49,212 bases of DNA from Anaeroplasma bactoclasticum (GTDB lineage: Bacteria; Bacillota_I; Bacilli_A; ML615J-28; CAG-313), in assembly GCA_023667245.1 (NCBI GenBank), contig JAMPAL010000009.1:1-49212 (forward strand). The letters are read 5' to 3'. This document shows positions 16,796 through 24,659 of this stretch, in pieces; the first letter of the stretch is position 1, and each line of letters opens with the position of its first letter. Both the position numbers and the translations under genes were made by a program. The notes under the pieces were generated by a model, which saw only the letters and a list, made by a program, of their open reading frames with translations, did no database searches and was not told the origin of the DNA.

Positions 16796-16832
16796 AAAAG
16801 GACTGACATTGTGTCTTATGTCGGTCCTTTTT
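16796..16832 (+). terminator. Terminator after the haemolysin III gene
   Basis: AAAAGGACTGACAT pairs with ATGTCGGTCCTTTT (one G-U pair) around an 8-base loop, followed by T residues. Confidence 0.9.
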
Positions 16833-16890
16833 GTTATCAATTTATCACCTGCTTTATACATATAGATTAGCACTTTATTAGCACACAATA

Positions 16891-16899
16891 TGATATAAT
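16891..16899 (+). promoter_or_regulatory. Extended -10 promoter of the two-component operon
   Basis: TGA followed by TATAAT (16894-16899), 39 bases before the histidine kinase start. Confidence 0.5.
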
Positions 16900-16938
16900 A
16901 AGAAATGTATAAAATTGATGATATAAATAGGAGAATGT

Positions 16939-18813
16939 ATGAAGAGTCTGTCATATAAAAGGATATTTATTTTTCTTTTCGCAATGATCCTTTGTATAAG
17001 TAGTACGATTGGGATACTATATTTTTCTCATCATTATCAAGATATTTATAAAATACCAAAAGTGGAGCACGCTACTATTGATTTGAAAAAATATGATATT
17101 AATACGCGTAAAGTGGATTACTTATTAGCAGGAGAATGGGAATTCTATTATAATCAATGGATTATAACAGATGGTATTATGGAAGAAAAAACGGGCATGA
17201 TTTCTTTGCCATGTCGGTGGAATGAATATTATGATATTCCAAAAGAAGGATATGCTTCTTATCGTTTGATTATTCAAAACCCTCATCCTGGTGAAATGCT
17301 TTCTATCGTATTAAATAATTATAGAGGAAGTTATCGTGCGTTTATCAATGGTCAATTGGTTTCTCAATCAGGTGAATTATCAAAGGAAGAAAAACAATCT
17401 TTTTCAAGAGGTAGAGCCACTTATCAACATCCTTTTCAAGTTGAATCTAATTATGACATTGAGTTGATTATTGAGGTGGGACATCATAACTTTGGTGGCT
17501 TTTATAGCGCGCCTTGGTTAACAGGAGCGTCATTTACGAGTGAGACGCATCGTTTGGCTAACCGAATCACATTTTTAATTCTATTTATGATAGGCAATAT
17601 GTTTTGTTTTCTAATGATGAGTCTAGTACTAAATTTAGGTGCTTATAAAAAAGAGAAAATGATTTGTTATAGTTTTTTATTGCTTGCCTTATTTTTTAAT
17701 CAGATTGTCTCTAAAGATGGTTGTTTGATTTGGACGCAATTTTTTCAATATGTGGATTATCGCATATATGCTCGGTTGTGGCTGTTAAGCATCTTTTTTA
17801 TTTTTGCATCCTTTTTATGGGTGCTGAAAAAAGAAGGTGTACAGAGTCGAGTCTCTTTTTGGTTGAATTTATTGCCTATTTTAGTGAGTATTGGGTGTAT
17901 TGAATTATTTTTTGGTATTAGAGAATATGTTATGATGTCGATGTGTTTATTAGGTTTGTCTTTTTTGAACTTACTTTTAAACGTGTGTATGAACTCAACT
18001 ATGCGATATACAACGAAGTGGTTTTGTTGTGTGTTTATGATTCTCTTGTTTGGAGTTATTCAACTAGAGTTACTAGATGGTACAGGTATGATTGTGTTTG
18101 GTACAGAAGGCATTGTATCGTTTTTATTACTTTTTCTGATGTTTCTTGTTACAATTTATAACTATTTTAAAATTCGAGCTATCGTAAAAGAAAATGCAAA
18201 GATGTTAGAAGTAGAAAATGAATTAAGGAAAATAAAGGAAAAAACCTTGAGAGCACAAATTAAACCACACTTCATTTTCAATACACTGACTTGTATACAA
18301 CATTTATATCATGAAAATATTGGTAAAGGCGATATTGCTATAACTACATTTTCACAACATTTACGACTCAATGTAGATACAGAGACAAAAGGTTTAGTTG
18401 ATTTTGAATCTGAGATAGACAATATACAAAACTATTTTCAACTTGAAAATATGCGTTATGGAAATACAATGAATTTGTATTTTGATATTAATACAATTGA
18501 TTTTCAGTTGCCGATTTTGTCGCTACAGCCTTTTGTAGAAAATAGTATTAAACACGGAAAATTATCCACTCAAGAAGATGGCTGGATTCAAATTAGTAGT
18601 ACTGAAGAAGAAAATCAAATTATAATCAAGATTATTGACAATGGAGTAGGATTTCATCAAGAAGATGTCCGCCAAGACGCATGCGGTATTAAAAACTGTA
18701 AGGAGCGTTTAAGTTTATTGTTAGGTGCAACTACTAAGATTCATTCTGTTATTAACCAAGGGACGATTGTTGAAATTCGTTTTGCTAAGCCAAAAAAGGA
18801 GACACATATATGA
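16939..18813 (+). CDS. Sensor histidine kinase, 7TMR-DISM/LytS type
   Basis: A 624-residue membrane kinase. An N-terminal transmembrane helix (about 8-28) is followed by an extracellular galactose-binding-like 7TMR-DISM domain (about 50-195, with AFINGQLVSQSGELSKEE). About seven to eight transmembrane helices follow (about 205-410) and then a coiled linker. The cytoplasmic part is of the HisKA_7TM/His_kinase (LytS) type with RAQIKPHFIFNTL (phospho-accepting His444). Its ATPase domain has an N box (PFVENSIKHG) and a G box (IIDNGVGF). It overlaps the response regulator by four bases (ATGA), so the two are translationally coupled partners. The ectodomain probably senses a carbohydrate or other soluble ligand, which is inference. 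Confidence 0.9.
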   Translation: MKSLSYKRIFIFLFAMILCISSTIGILYFSHHYQDIYKIPKVEHATIDLKKYDINTRKVDYLLAGEWEFYYNQWIITDGIMEEKTGMISLPCRWNEYYDIPKEGYASYRLIIQNPHPGEMLSIVLNNYRGSYRAFINGQLVSQSGELSKEEKQSFSRGRATYQHPFQVESNYDIELIIEVGHHNFGGFYSAPWLTGASFTSETHRLANRITFLILFMIGNMFCFLMMSLVLNLGAYKKEKMICYSFLLLALFFNQIVSKDGCLIWTQFFQYVDYRIYARLWLLSIFFIFASFLWVLKKEGVQSRVSFWLNLLPILVSIGCIELFFGIREYVMMSMCLLGLSFLNLLLNVCMNSTMRYTTKWFCCVFMILLFGVIQLELLDGTGMIVFGTEGIVSFLLLFLMFLVTIYNYFKIRAIVKENAKMLEVENELRKIKEKTLRAQIKPHFIFNTLTCIQHLYHENIGKGDIAITTFSQHLRLNVDTETKGLVDFESEIDNIQNYFQLENMRYGNTMNLYFDINTIDFQLPILSLQPFVENSIKHGKLSTQEDGWIQISSTEEENQIIIKIIDNGVGFHQEDVRQDACGIKNCKERLSLLLGATTKIHSVINQGTIVEIRFAKPKKETHI

Positions 18814-19598
18814 AAATAATTGTAGTAGATGATGAATTTGCGGCATTAAATACTTTTCTATACCATGTGATTGATAAATATGATATAGAAATTAAAATGT
18901 TTATGAAAAATCCGTTAGATAGTATTGAATATACACAAAAGCATACTGTAGATGCGGCTTTCTTGGATATCAATTTGTTAGATGTAGATGGAATTGATTT
19001 AGCAGAAAAACTCATTCATATTCAACCAGATATATTGATAGTTTTTATTTCTGGATATGCCTTCGATAAAGAAGAGATTAGCAGAAAGATAGGTCACAAT
19101 TTATTGGGATTTTGTAATAAACCTTATAAACCTGAAATTTTGGATAAATATTTAATGAAAATTCTAAATGCAAAAAATCGGCCCGTTATTTATATAAAAA
19201 CATTTGGGGCCTTTAATCTATTTTTAAATGATCGGCCTATTTTGTTTTTATCTTCCAAAAGTCAAGAATTGCTTGCTCTTTTAGTAGATCGAAATGGAGC
19301 AACTGTGACAATGGGAGAGGCCATTTGCTCGCTTTGGCCAGATTATCCACTAGAGAAAAGTAAAATACTTTACCGAGATGCGGTGTGGAAACTAAGAAAA
19401 ACCCTAAAAGAGAATGGGTTAGAAGAATTAGTAGAATTTAAAAGAGCATTATTGTATGTCAATAAAATTTATCCATGCGATTACTGGGACTATTTAAAAC
19501 ATCCCAATGATACTTTTGATGGTGAGTATATGATAAGCTATGATTGGAGTATCAGTACACAAAATAGACTCTGCATCCTTTCAGATAAAATCCGATAA
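18810..19598 (+). CDS. Response regulator with SARP-like winged-helix domain
   Basis: A 262-residue cytoplasmic regulator. The receiver domain (about 1-120) has the acidic pocket Asp7, Asp8, Glu9, the phosphorylated Asp53 in AAFLDINLLDVDG, and Lys in FCNKPYKPE. The C-terminal part (about 128-240) is an OmpR/SARP-type winged helix: VIYIKTFGAFNLFLNDRPILF, SQELLALLVDRNGATVTMGEAICSLWPD and YRDAVWKLRKTLKENG. This receiver plus SARP-like architecture is a known partner for LytS-like kinases of the 7TMR type in Firmicutes. Its start overlaps the kinase stop codon. Targets are unknown. The adjacent operons each have their own promoters. Confidence 0.9.
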   Translation: MKIIVVDDEFAALNTFLYHVIDKYDIEIKMFMKNPLDSIEYTQKHTVDAAFLDINLLDVDGIDLAEKLIHIQPDILIVFISGYAFDKEEISRKIGHNLLGFCNKPYKPEILDKYLMKILNAKNRPVIYIKTFGAFNLFLNDRPILFLSSKSQELLALLVDRNGATVTMGEAICSLWPDYPLEKSKILYRDAVWKLRKTLKENGLEELVEFKRALLYVNKIYPCDYWDYLKHPNDTFDGEYMISYDWSISTQNRLCILSDKIR

Positions 19599-19635
19599 AT
19601 ATAAAACAAGACAGTATACGTATAGTTATTAGAAG

Positions 19636-19667
19636 AATCCCTATATATAGATATAGGGGTTTTCTTT
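19636..19667 (+). terminator. Terminator after the two-component operon
   Basis: AATCCCTATAT (19636-19646) pairs with ATATAGGGGTT (19651-19661) around ATAG, followed by a T-rich stretch. Confidence 0.85.
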
Positions 19668-19697
19668 CTTAAGAAAAGATTGTAAATAAAAAATCTT

Positions 19698-19731
19698 AAT
19701 ATTTGCGAAAATATTGAATTTCGTTTATAAT
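19698..19731 (+). promoter_or_regulatory. Sigma-A promoter of the NifU-like/GGGtGRT operon with a small dyad
   Basis: TTGCGA (19703-19708), a 17-base spacer and TATAAT (19726-19731). A small dyad, AATATTT and AAATATT around GCGA (19698-19715), covers the -35 and could be an operator. Confidence 0.7.
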
Positions 19732-19770
19732 ATATTATGGTTAAAATGAAAAAATAAAGGAGAAAAAAAC

Positions 19771-20463
19771 ATGAACTATACAAATGAAGTAAAAGAAATG
19801 TGTAGTGTAAAAGTTGGTGCAAGTCATGGTTGTGCTCCAATTCCACAAGAAGGGAAATGGACTTATTCTCGTGAAATCAAAGACATCAATGGTTTTACAC
19901 ATGGTATTGGATGGTGTGCTCCTCAACAAGGTGCATGTAAACTCACATTGAATGTAAAAAATGGTATTATTGAAGAAGCATTAGTTGAAACAATTGGTTG
20001 TTCTGGAATGACACATTCTGCTGCTATGGCAAGTGAAGCAATTGTTGGTAAAACTGTTTTAGAAGCAGTTAATACAGACTTGGTATGTGATGCAATCAAT
20101 ACAGCAATGAGAGAGTTATTTTTACAAATCATCTATGGTCGTACACAATCTGCATTTTCAGAAGGTGGTCTTTCTATTGGCGCAGGTCTTGAAGATTTAG
20201 GAAAAGGTTTAAGAAGCCAAGTTGGTACAGCATATAGTACAAAGGAAAAAGGACCAAGATATTTGGAACTTGCAGAAGGATATATTACTCGTTTGGCACT
20301 TGATGCTGAAAATCAAATTATTGGTTATGAATATATGAATTTAGGTAAATTTACAGACTTCTTAAAGAAGGGTATGAACGCTGATGAAGCAATGAAAAAG
20401 GCGACTGGAACATATGGTAGATTTGCTGATGGATCAAAATATATTGATCCTCGTCAAGAATAG
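19771..20463 (+). CDS. NifU/IscU-like iron-sulfur scaffold-related protein
   Basis: A 230-residue cytoplasmic protein. Its middle, ETIGCSGMTHSAAMASEAIVGKT (Cys77), resembles the IscU/NifU N-terminal fold with its Gly-Cys and S-x-S-x-x-x-E-x-x-x-G-K-T spacing. Further cysteines at 11, 21, 49 and 56 could also bind metal. It is much longer than IscU and lacks the standard three-cysteine arrangement, so it is a divergent member commonly labelled an iron-sulfur assembly scaffold. AAAGGAG lies just upstream of the ATG. It is the first gene of a two-gene operon with the GGGtGRT protein, 11 bases before that start. This pairing recurs in anaerobes and its function is not established. Confidence 0.78.
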   Translation: MNYTNEVKEMCSVKVGASHGCAPIPQEGKWTYSREIKDINGFTHGIGWCAPQQGACKLTLNVKNGIIEEALVETIGCSGMTHSAAMASEAIVGKTVLEAVNTDLVCDAINTAMRELFLQIIYGRTQSAFSEGGLSIGAGLEDLGKGLRSQVGTAYSTKEKGPRYLELAEGYITRLALDAENQIIGYEYMNLGKFTDFLKKGMNADEAMKKATGTYGRFADGSKYIDPRQE

Positions 20464-20474
20464 GAGGTTACATC

Positions 20475-21476
20475 ATGGCATTATTTGAAAGTTATGAAAG
20501 AAGAATAGATCAAATCAACAAGGCTTTAAATGAAAATGGAATTGCCACTATTGAAGAAGCAAAAGCGATTTGCGATCAAGCAGGTGTTGATGCATATAAT
20601 ATTGTAAAAGGAATTCAACCTATTTGTTTTGAAAATGCATGTTGGGCCTATACTGTAGGTGCAGCGATTGCTTTAAAAAATAATGCAAAAAATGCTAGTG
20701 AAGCTGCAAAATATATTGGTATAGGTTTACAATCTTTCTGTATCCCTGGCAGTGTAGCTGATGATAGAAAAGTTGGCCTTGGTCATGGTAATCTTGGTGC
20801 AATGTTATTGTCTGAAGAAACAAAATGTTTTGCTTTCTTAGCAGGTCATGAATCTTTTGCAGCAGCAGAAGGTGCAATTGGTATTGCTAAAACAGCAAAT
20901 AAAGTCAGAAAAGATCCACTTCGTGTAATTTTGAATGGTCTTGGAAAAGATGCTGCAAAAATCATTTCTCGAATCAATGGATTTACGCATGTTGAAACAA
21001 AATTTGATTATACAACAGGTAAACTAGAAGTAGTATCTCGTACAAAATATTCTGATGGAGAAAGATCACTTGTTAACTGCTATGGTGCAGATGATGTACG
21101 TGAAGGTGTTGCGATTATGCACTTAGAAGGTGTAGATGTATCTATCACTGGTAACTCAACGAATCCAACTCGTTTCCAACATCCTGTTGCTGGTACATAT
21201 AAAAAAGAATGTATTGAACTTGGTAAAAAGTATTTCTCAGTAGCATCAGGTGGTGGAACTGGTCGTACACTTCATCCAGATAATATGGCAGCAGGTCCTG
21301 CTTCATACGGCTTTACTGATACACTTGGTAGAATGCACTCAGATGCACAATTCGCAGGATCATCTTCTGTACCTGCCCATGTTGAAATGATGGGATTAAT
21401 CGGTATGGGAAATAACCCAATGGTTGGCGCAACAGTAGCAGTAGCTGTTGCTGTAGCACAAGCATTGGCAAAATAA
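20475..21476 (+). CDS. GGGtGRT protein (conserved, function unknown)
   Basis: A 333-residue cytoplasmic protein that matches the family named after its motif SGGGTGRTLHPDNMAAGPASYG. Other conserved blocks are PICFENACWAYTVGAAIAL, FCIPGSVADDRKVGLGHGNLGAMLL, FLAGHESFAAAEGAIGIAKTANKVRK, VSITGNSTNPTRFQHPVAGTYKKECIE and the C-terminal MGLIGMGNNPMVGATVAVAVAVAQAL. Conservation is very high along its length, which implies strong functional constraint. No cofactor or reaction is known to me. It is co-transcribed with the NifU-like gene and its Cys residues may receive or carry an iron-sulfur cluster, which is inference. GGAGG precedes the ATG. A terminator follows. Confidence 0.88.
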   Translation: MALFESYERRIDQINKALNENGIATIEEAKAICDQAGVDAYNIVKGIQPICFENACWAYTVGAAIALKNNAKNASEAAKYIGIGLQSFCIPGSVADDRKVGLGHGNLGAMLLSEETKCFAFLAGHESFAAAEGAIGIAKTANKVRKDPLRVILNGLGKDAAKIISRINGFTHVETKFDYTTGKLEVVSRTKYSDGERSLVNCYGADDVREGVAIMHLEGVDVSITGNSTNPTRFQHPVAGTYKKECIELGKKYFSVASGGGTGRTLHPDNMAAGPASYGFTDTLGRMHSDAQFAGSSSVPAHVEMMGLIGMGNNPMVGATVAVAVAVAQALAK

Positions 21477-21497
21477 GCGTATCAATAAATTGAAAGA

Positions 21498-21535
21498 AAA
21501 AATACTTCCATAATGATTTGTGGAAGTATTTTTTA
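21498..21535 (+). terminator. Terminator after the GGGtGRT gene
   Basis: AAATACTTCCA pairs with TGGAAGTATTT around a 10-base loop, followed by T residues. Confidence 0.9.
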
Positions 21536-21580
21536 TATATTTAATAGAATAATATATAATTTTGTCAAGAAAAAAATATA

Positions 21581-21632
21581 GTGACAAAAAGTGACATAAT
21601 GACATGTTAAACTAAATGAGAATATCATTTAG
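21581..21632 (+). promoter_or_regulatory. Tandem GTGACA repeats and a hairpin ahead of a small HTH gene
   Basis: GTGACA occurs at 21581 and 21591, and ATGACA at 21599, all in the same direction with spacings of 10 and 8 bases. A perfect 8-base hairpin (CTAAATGA, 21612-21619, and TCATTTAG, 21625-21632) follows, just before AGAAGGGG. Helically phased repeats suggest protein binding. The function is unknown. Confidence 0.4.
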
Positions 21633-21680
21633 AAGGGGAAAGCAAAGTATTCAATTCAAAAAGTATTGCTAAAATCAAGT

Positions 21681-21914
21681 ATGCATTATAATAAAACACA
21701 AATTGTATTATTTATTTACGAACAATTTATTGATAAAGGTATGGTTCAACCTGATGAGATTAAACAAAAATTTTCACTAGAGGAAAGAACATTTTTAAGA
21801 TATATTGCAGAAGTAAGAGCTTATCTTTATAATTTCTATAAAGGGTTTGACATATATTATATACGTTCTCAGGGGATATATAAATATATAGGTTATACAA
21901 AAGAAGTAGCATAA
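21681..21914 (+). CDS. Small winged-helix-like protein (hypothetical)
   Basis: A 77-residue protein from ATG 21681, or 82 from TTG 21666. The order of predicted helices and the segment MVQPDEIKQKFSLEERTFLRYIAEVRAYLYNFYKG, followed by an IYYIRSQGIYKYIG wing, resembles the isolated N-terminal HTH of WYL/DeoR-type regulators. No ligand or effector domain is present. The nearest purine-rich site (AGAAGGGG, 21631-21638) is over 40 bases upstream of the ATG, so the start is uncertain and translation may be weak or leaderless. It lies between the GGGtGRT and oad operons. It could regulate either, possibly through the GTGACA repeats upstream. That is inference. Confidence 0.6.
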   Translation: MHYNKTQIVLFIYEQFIDKGMVQPDEIKQKFSLEERTFLRYIAEVRAYLYNFYKGFDIYYIRSQGIYKYIGYTKEVA

Positions 21915-21979
21915 AACAATACATATATTTAATTAGAATGCATTCAGGATGAATGATTCTATAACATCAAGCACATTGA

Positions 21980-22008
21980 TTGAAAAAAAAATTAGGTTAT
22001 AGTATAAT
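21980..22008 (+). promoter_or_regulatory. Sigma-A promoter of the oad operon
   Basis: TTGAAA (21980-21985), a 17-base spacer and TATAAT (22003-22008). It lies about 170 bases upstream of oadA, giving a long leader. Confidence 0.75.
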
Positions 22009-22063
22009 AACTTTGCAAAATTTGGTTTTTTTAACACAAGAAAACCAGAAAATGAAATGAGCG

Positions 22064-22155
22064 TTTTGATGTATAGAATACGCAGAAAATACATATGAGT
22101 GGTAAATACGCAAGAAGTATACATCAGTATGCTTTTTGCGTTTTCTATTTTTACA
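22064..22155 (+). promoter_or_regulatory. Candidate attenuator in the oad operon leader
   Basis: A 15-base stem (22108-22122 with 22127-22141, two G-U pairs, ATCA loop) ends in TTTCTATTTTT and looks like an intrinsic terminator 40 bases before oadA. TGATGTATA (22067-22075) can pair perfectly with TATACATCA (22118-22126), which would take the upper 5' arm and loop of that terminator. The two structures are mutually exclusive, as in a transcription attenuator. The signal sensed is unknown and it matches no riboswitch class that I recognise. Confidence 0.55.
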
Positions 22156-22180
22156 AAAATAAAATAAGAAGGAGAAAAAT

Positions 22181-23584
22181 ATGGGTGTTAAAATTGTTGA
22201 TACTTGTTTAAGAGATGGACATCAATCCCTAATTGCAACACGTCTAACAACAGAGGATATTTTGCCTGTTGCTGAACTTCTGGATAAAGCTGGATTCTAT
22301 GCTTTAGAAGTTTGGGGTGGTGCGACATTTGATGCATGTCTTCGTTTCTTAAATGAAGATCCATGGGAAAGACTACGTGCTATTCGTAAGGCTTGCCCAA
22401 ATACTAAATTACAAATGTTATTTAGGGGACAAAATATCTTAGGATATCGTCATTATTCAGATGAACTTGTTGAAAAATTTGTTCAAAAGTCATTAGAAAA
22501 TGGAATAGATATTATTCGTGTATTTGATGCTTTAAATGACCTTCGTAATTTAAAAAGTGCAGTTGATGCAACAAATAAATACAAAAAAGAGTATGGTGGG
22601 CATTGTCAAATCGCCTTATCATATACAACTAGTCCAGTTCACACGATTGATTACTATGTAAATTTAGCACAACAAGTTGAAAAAATGGGTGCTGATTCTA
22701 TTTGTATCAAAGATATGGCGGGTGTGCTTTTACCTGATGCAGCATATGAACTTGTATCTAGAATTAAGGCATCGGTTCAAATTCCACTAGAGTTACATAC
22801 ACATTGTACAGGTGGTGTTGCAGAAATGACTGTAATGAGAGCAATCGAAGCAGGTATTGATATTGTAGATACAGCATTATCACCATTCTCAGGTGGTACC
22901 AGTCAACCTTGTACAGAAGCATTAGAATATGTACTTCAAGGTTCAAAATATGATCCAAAATTAAATTTAGATTATTTGAAACAAGCATGCGATAAATTAA
23001 CAGTTATAAAAGATCGTTTCCTTGCAAGTGGAGGATTAAATCCTAAAGCACTTACTACTAACCCAAATATTTTAAAATATCAAGTTCCAGGTGGTATGCT
23101 TTCTAATTTGATGAGTCAATTAAAGGGTCAAGGAGCGATGGATAAATACGAAGAAGTGCTAAATGAAATTCCACGTGTTCGAAAAGATTTAGGATATCCT
23201 CCTTTGGTTACACCACTTTCACAAATGGTGGGTACACAAGCCGTTATGAATGTTATCAGTGGTGAACGTTATAAAATGAGCCCAGGGGAAGTAAAAGCCT
23301 ATCTTAGAGGTGAATATGGTCAAGCACCTGCCCCAATTGATGAAGATATTCGTAAAAAAATTATTGGGGATGCTTCTGTGATTACGCATCGTCCAGCAGA
23401 TGATATTGCTCCAGAATTTGATGCAATGAAAGCAAAATATGCTTTGATTGTAGAATCAGATGAAGATGTATTATCATGTGCATTATTTGAAAATGTGGCT
23501 GTAAAATTCTTAGAATCTCGTCATGCTCCAGTACAAGCAAAAGAAAAAGATGAAGTTGAAGAATTTGAAGTATTCATTGGGTAG
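22181..23584 (+). CDS. oadA: Oxaloacetate decarboxylase alpha subunit (carboxyltransferase)
   Basis: This cytoplasmic subunit moves the carboxyl group of oxaloacetate to the biotin carrier, leaving pyruvate. The 467 residues cover the HMGL-like TIM barrel (VDTCLRDGHQSL at the start, EVWGGATFD, MLFRGQN, IRVFDALND) with a metal-binding HTHCTGG loop and a catalytic Lys in ICIKDMAG. The PYC_OADA conserved C-terminal region follows (PGGMLSNL, RVRKDLGYPPLVTPLSQ, KMSPGEVKAYLRGEYG). It stops before a biotinyl domain, which is encoded separately at 24301. Pyruvate carboxylase subunit B is similar, but the downstream beta pump subunit fixes the identity. AAGGAG precedes the ATG. Confidence 0.95.
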   Translation: MGVKIVDTCLRDGHQSLIATRLTTEDILPVAELLDKAGFYALEVWGGATFDACLRFLNEDPWERLRAIRKACPNTKLQMLFRGQNILGYRHYSDELVEKFVQKSLENGIDIIRVFDALNDLRNLKSAVDATNKYKKEYGGHCQIALSYTTSPVHTIDYYVNLAQQVEKMGADSICIKDMAGVLLPDAAYELVSRIKASVQIPLELHTHCTGGVAEMTVMRAIEAGIDIVDTALSPFSGGTSQPCTEALEYVLQGSKYDPKLNLDYLKQACDKLTVIKDRFLASGGLNPKALTTNPNILKYQVPGGMLSNLMSQLKGQGAMDKYEEVLNEIPRVRKDLGYPPLVTPLSQMVGTQAVMNVISGERYKMSPGEVKAYLRGEYGQAPAPIDEDIRKKIIGDASVITHRPADDIAPEFDAMKAKYALIVESDEDVLSCALFENVAVKFLESRHAPVQAKEKDEVEEFEVFIG

Positions 23585-23592
23585 GTGAAGAT

Positions 23593-24288
23593 ATGAAAAA
23601 ATGGATGAAATTAGTATCACTTGTTTTATTACTTACTGTGTTATTTACATTTACGGGATGTAAAAAAGCAAGAGAAAATTATGATAAAAAAACATTTGAT
23701 GCATCAACTGTAGCAACTACTGAGGTAAAAGAGGGATATACATTTGTTGGTTATTATCAAATGAATGAAGAAAATAAAAAAGCGGCACTTTATTTACCAG
23801 GATCTACTATTCCAGCTGGAGAATATGAATTGATGTTTGTTGAAAATAGTAAAGTGGCATTAGATGGAAAATATTCATATCCATCAATGGTAGAAAGTGG
23901 CTTCACTTTTGCAGGATGGTATACAACAGAAAATTTAAAACAAGGCTCAAGAGTAGCTGTTTCAGGTAGTGATGCAACTATTTTATATGCTCGTTATATT
24001 ACACTTGGAGATGCTGGACTTGTTGCACTTGTATGTATCTTAATTGTATTTAGTATGCTTGCACTTCTTTGGGGTATTGTATCGTTATTTAAGTTTTTTG
24101 CTCCAAAAGAAAAAGTGGAACCAGCAAAAATTACTGTAACGCCTAAACAAAATGCTCCTCAAAAAGCATTTACAATGGCAGATATAACTGATGAAGACAT
24201 GATGGTTGCAGCATTAGTTGCTTCCATTGATTATCGCAACCAAACAAAAGAAAATGTAAGGGTTGTTTCAATTAAACAAATCGGATAG
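23593..24288 (+). CDS. OadG-like gamma subunit fused to a lipoprotein/InlB-repeat ectodomain
   Basis: A 231-residue protein in the gene position of the small gamma subunit. Residues 1-23 are a lipoprotein signal ending in the lipobox TFTGC (Cys23). Residues about 45-137 are extracellular and contain GYTFVGYYQ and SGFTFAGWYTTENL...ILYARYI, which resemble InlB B-repeat (Listeria-Bacteroides repeat) units. Residues about 142-165 are a transmembrane helix. The cytoplasmic tail has the OadG end pattern: DITDEDMMVAALVASIDY and VRVVSIKQI. Normal OadG proteins are about 80-130 residues with only the helix and tail, so the added ectodomain is odd. It starts 9 bases after oadA and ends 13 bases before the biotin carrier. 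Confidence 0.8.
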   Translation: MKKWMKLVSLVLLLTVLFTFTGCKKARENYDKKTFDASTVATTEVKEGYTFVGYYQMNEENKKAALYLPGSTIPAGEYELMFVENSKVALDGKYSYPSMVESGFTFAGWYTTENLKQGSRVAVSGSDATILYARYITLGDAGLVALVCILIVFSMLALLWGIVSLFKFFAPKEKVEPAKITVTPKQNAPQKAFTMADITDEDMMVAALVASIDYRNQTKENVRVVSIKQIG

Positions 24289-24300
24289 GAGAGGAAAAAT

Positions 24301-24654
24301 ATGAAAGTTTATAAAGTAAAAGTGAACGGAAAGGTTTATGAAGTAGAATTAGAAAGTGTGAGTGAATCTCAAGGTTCAATTCAAACTCCTGCGCAAGCAG
24401 CAACAAAGGCTGCGCAACCAGTAGCAACTGCAAGTGGTGCTGAATATGAATTAAAAGCACCAATGGCTGGAACAATCTTAGATGTAAAAGTAAAAGTTGG
24501 TGAGGCTATTCAAGAAGGTGCAGTTGTATGTATTTTAGAAGCAATGAAACTCGAAAACGAAGTTGTTGCTGATAAAGGTGGAGTAGTAAAAGCCATCAAC
24601 GTTACTAAAGGTGACGCAGTAGAAAACGGAAAAGTATTGGTAATTATCGGGTAA
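24301..24654 (+). CDS. Biotin carboxyl carrier subunit of oxaloacetate decarboxylase
   Basis: A 117-residue biotinyl protein. The N-terminal segment MKVYKVKVNGKVYEVELE is typical of decarboxylase carriers. An Ala/Thr/Gln-rich linker (about 36-50) leads to the lipoyl/biotinyl domain: APMAGTILDVKVKVGEAIQEG and ILEAMKLENEV, with the biotin acceptor Lys83 in EAMKLE. It shuttles CO2 from OadA to OadB. Biotinylation is expected from the BirA encoded at 44491. GGAGAGG precedes the ATG. It corresponds to MmdC/GcdC-like carriers that are separate from the alpha chain. Confidence 0.95.
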   Translation: MKVYKVKVNGKVYEVELESVSESQGSIQTPAQAATKAAQPVATASGAEYELKAPMAGTILDVKVKVGEAIQEGAVVCILEAMKLENEVVADKGGVVKAINVTKGDAVENGKVLVIIG

Positions 24655-24659
24655 TTCAT

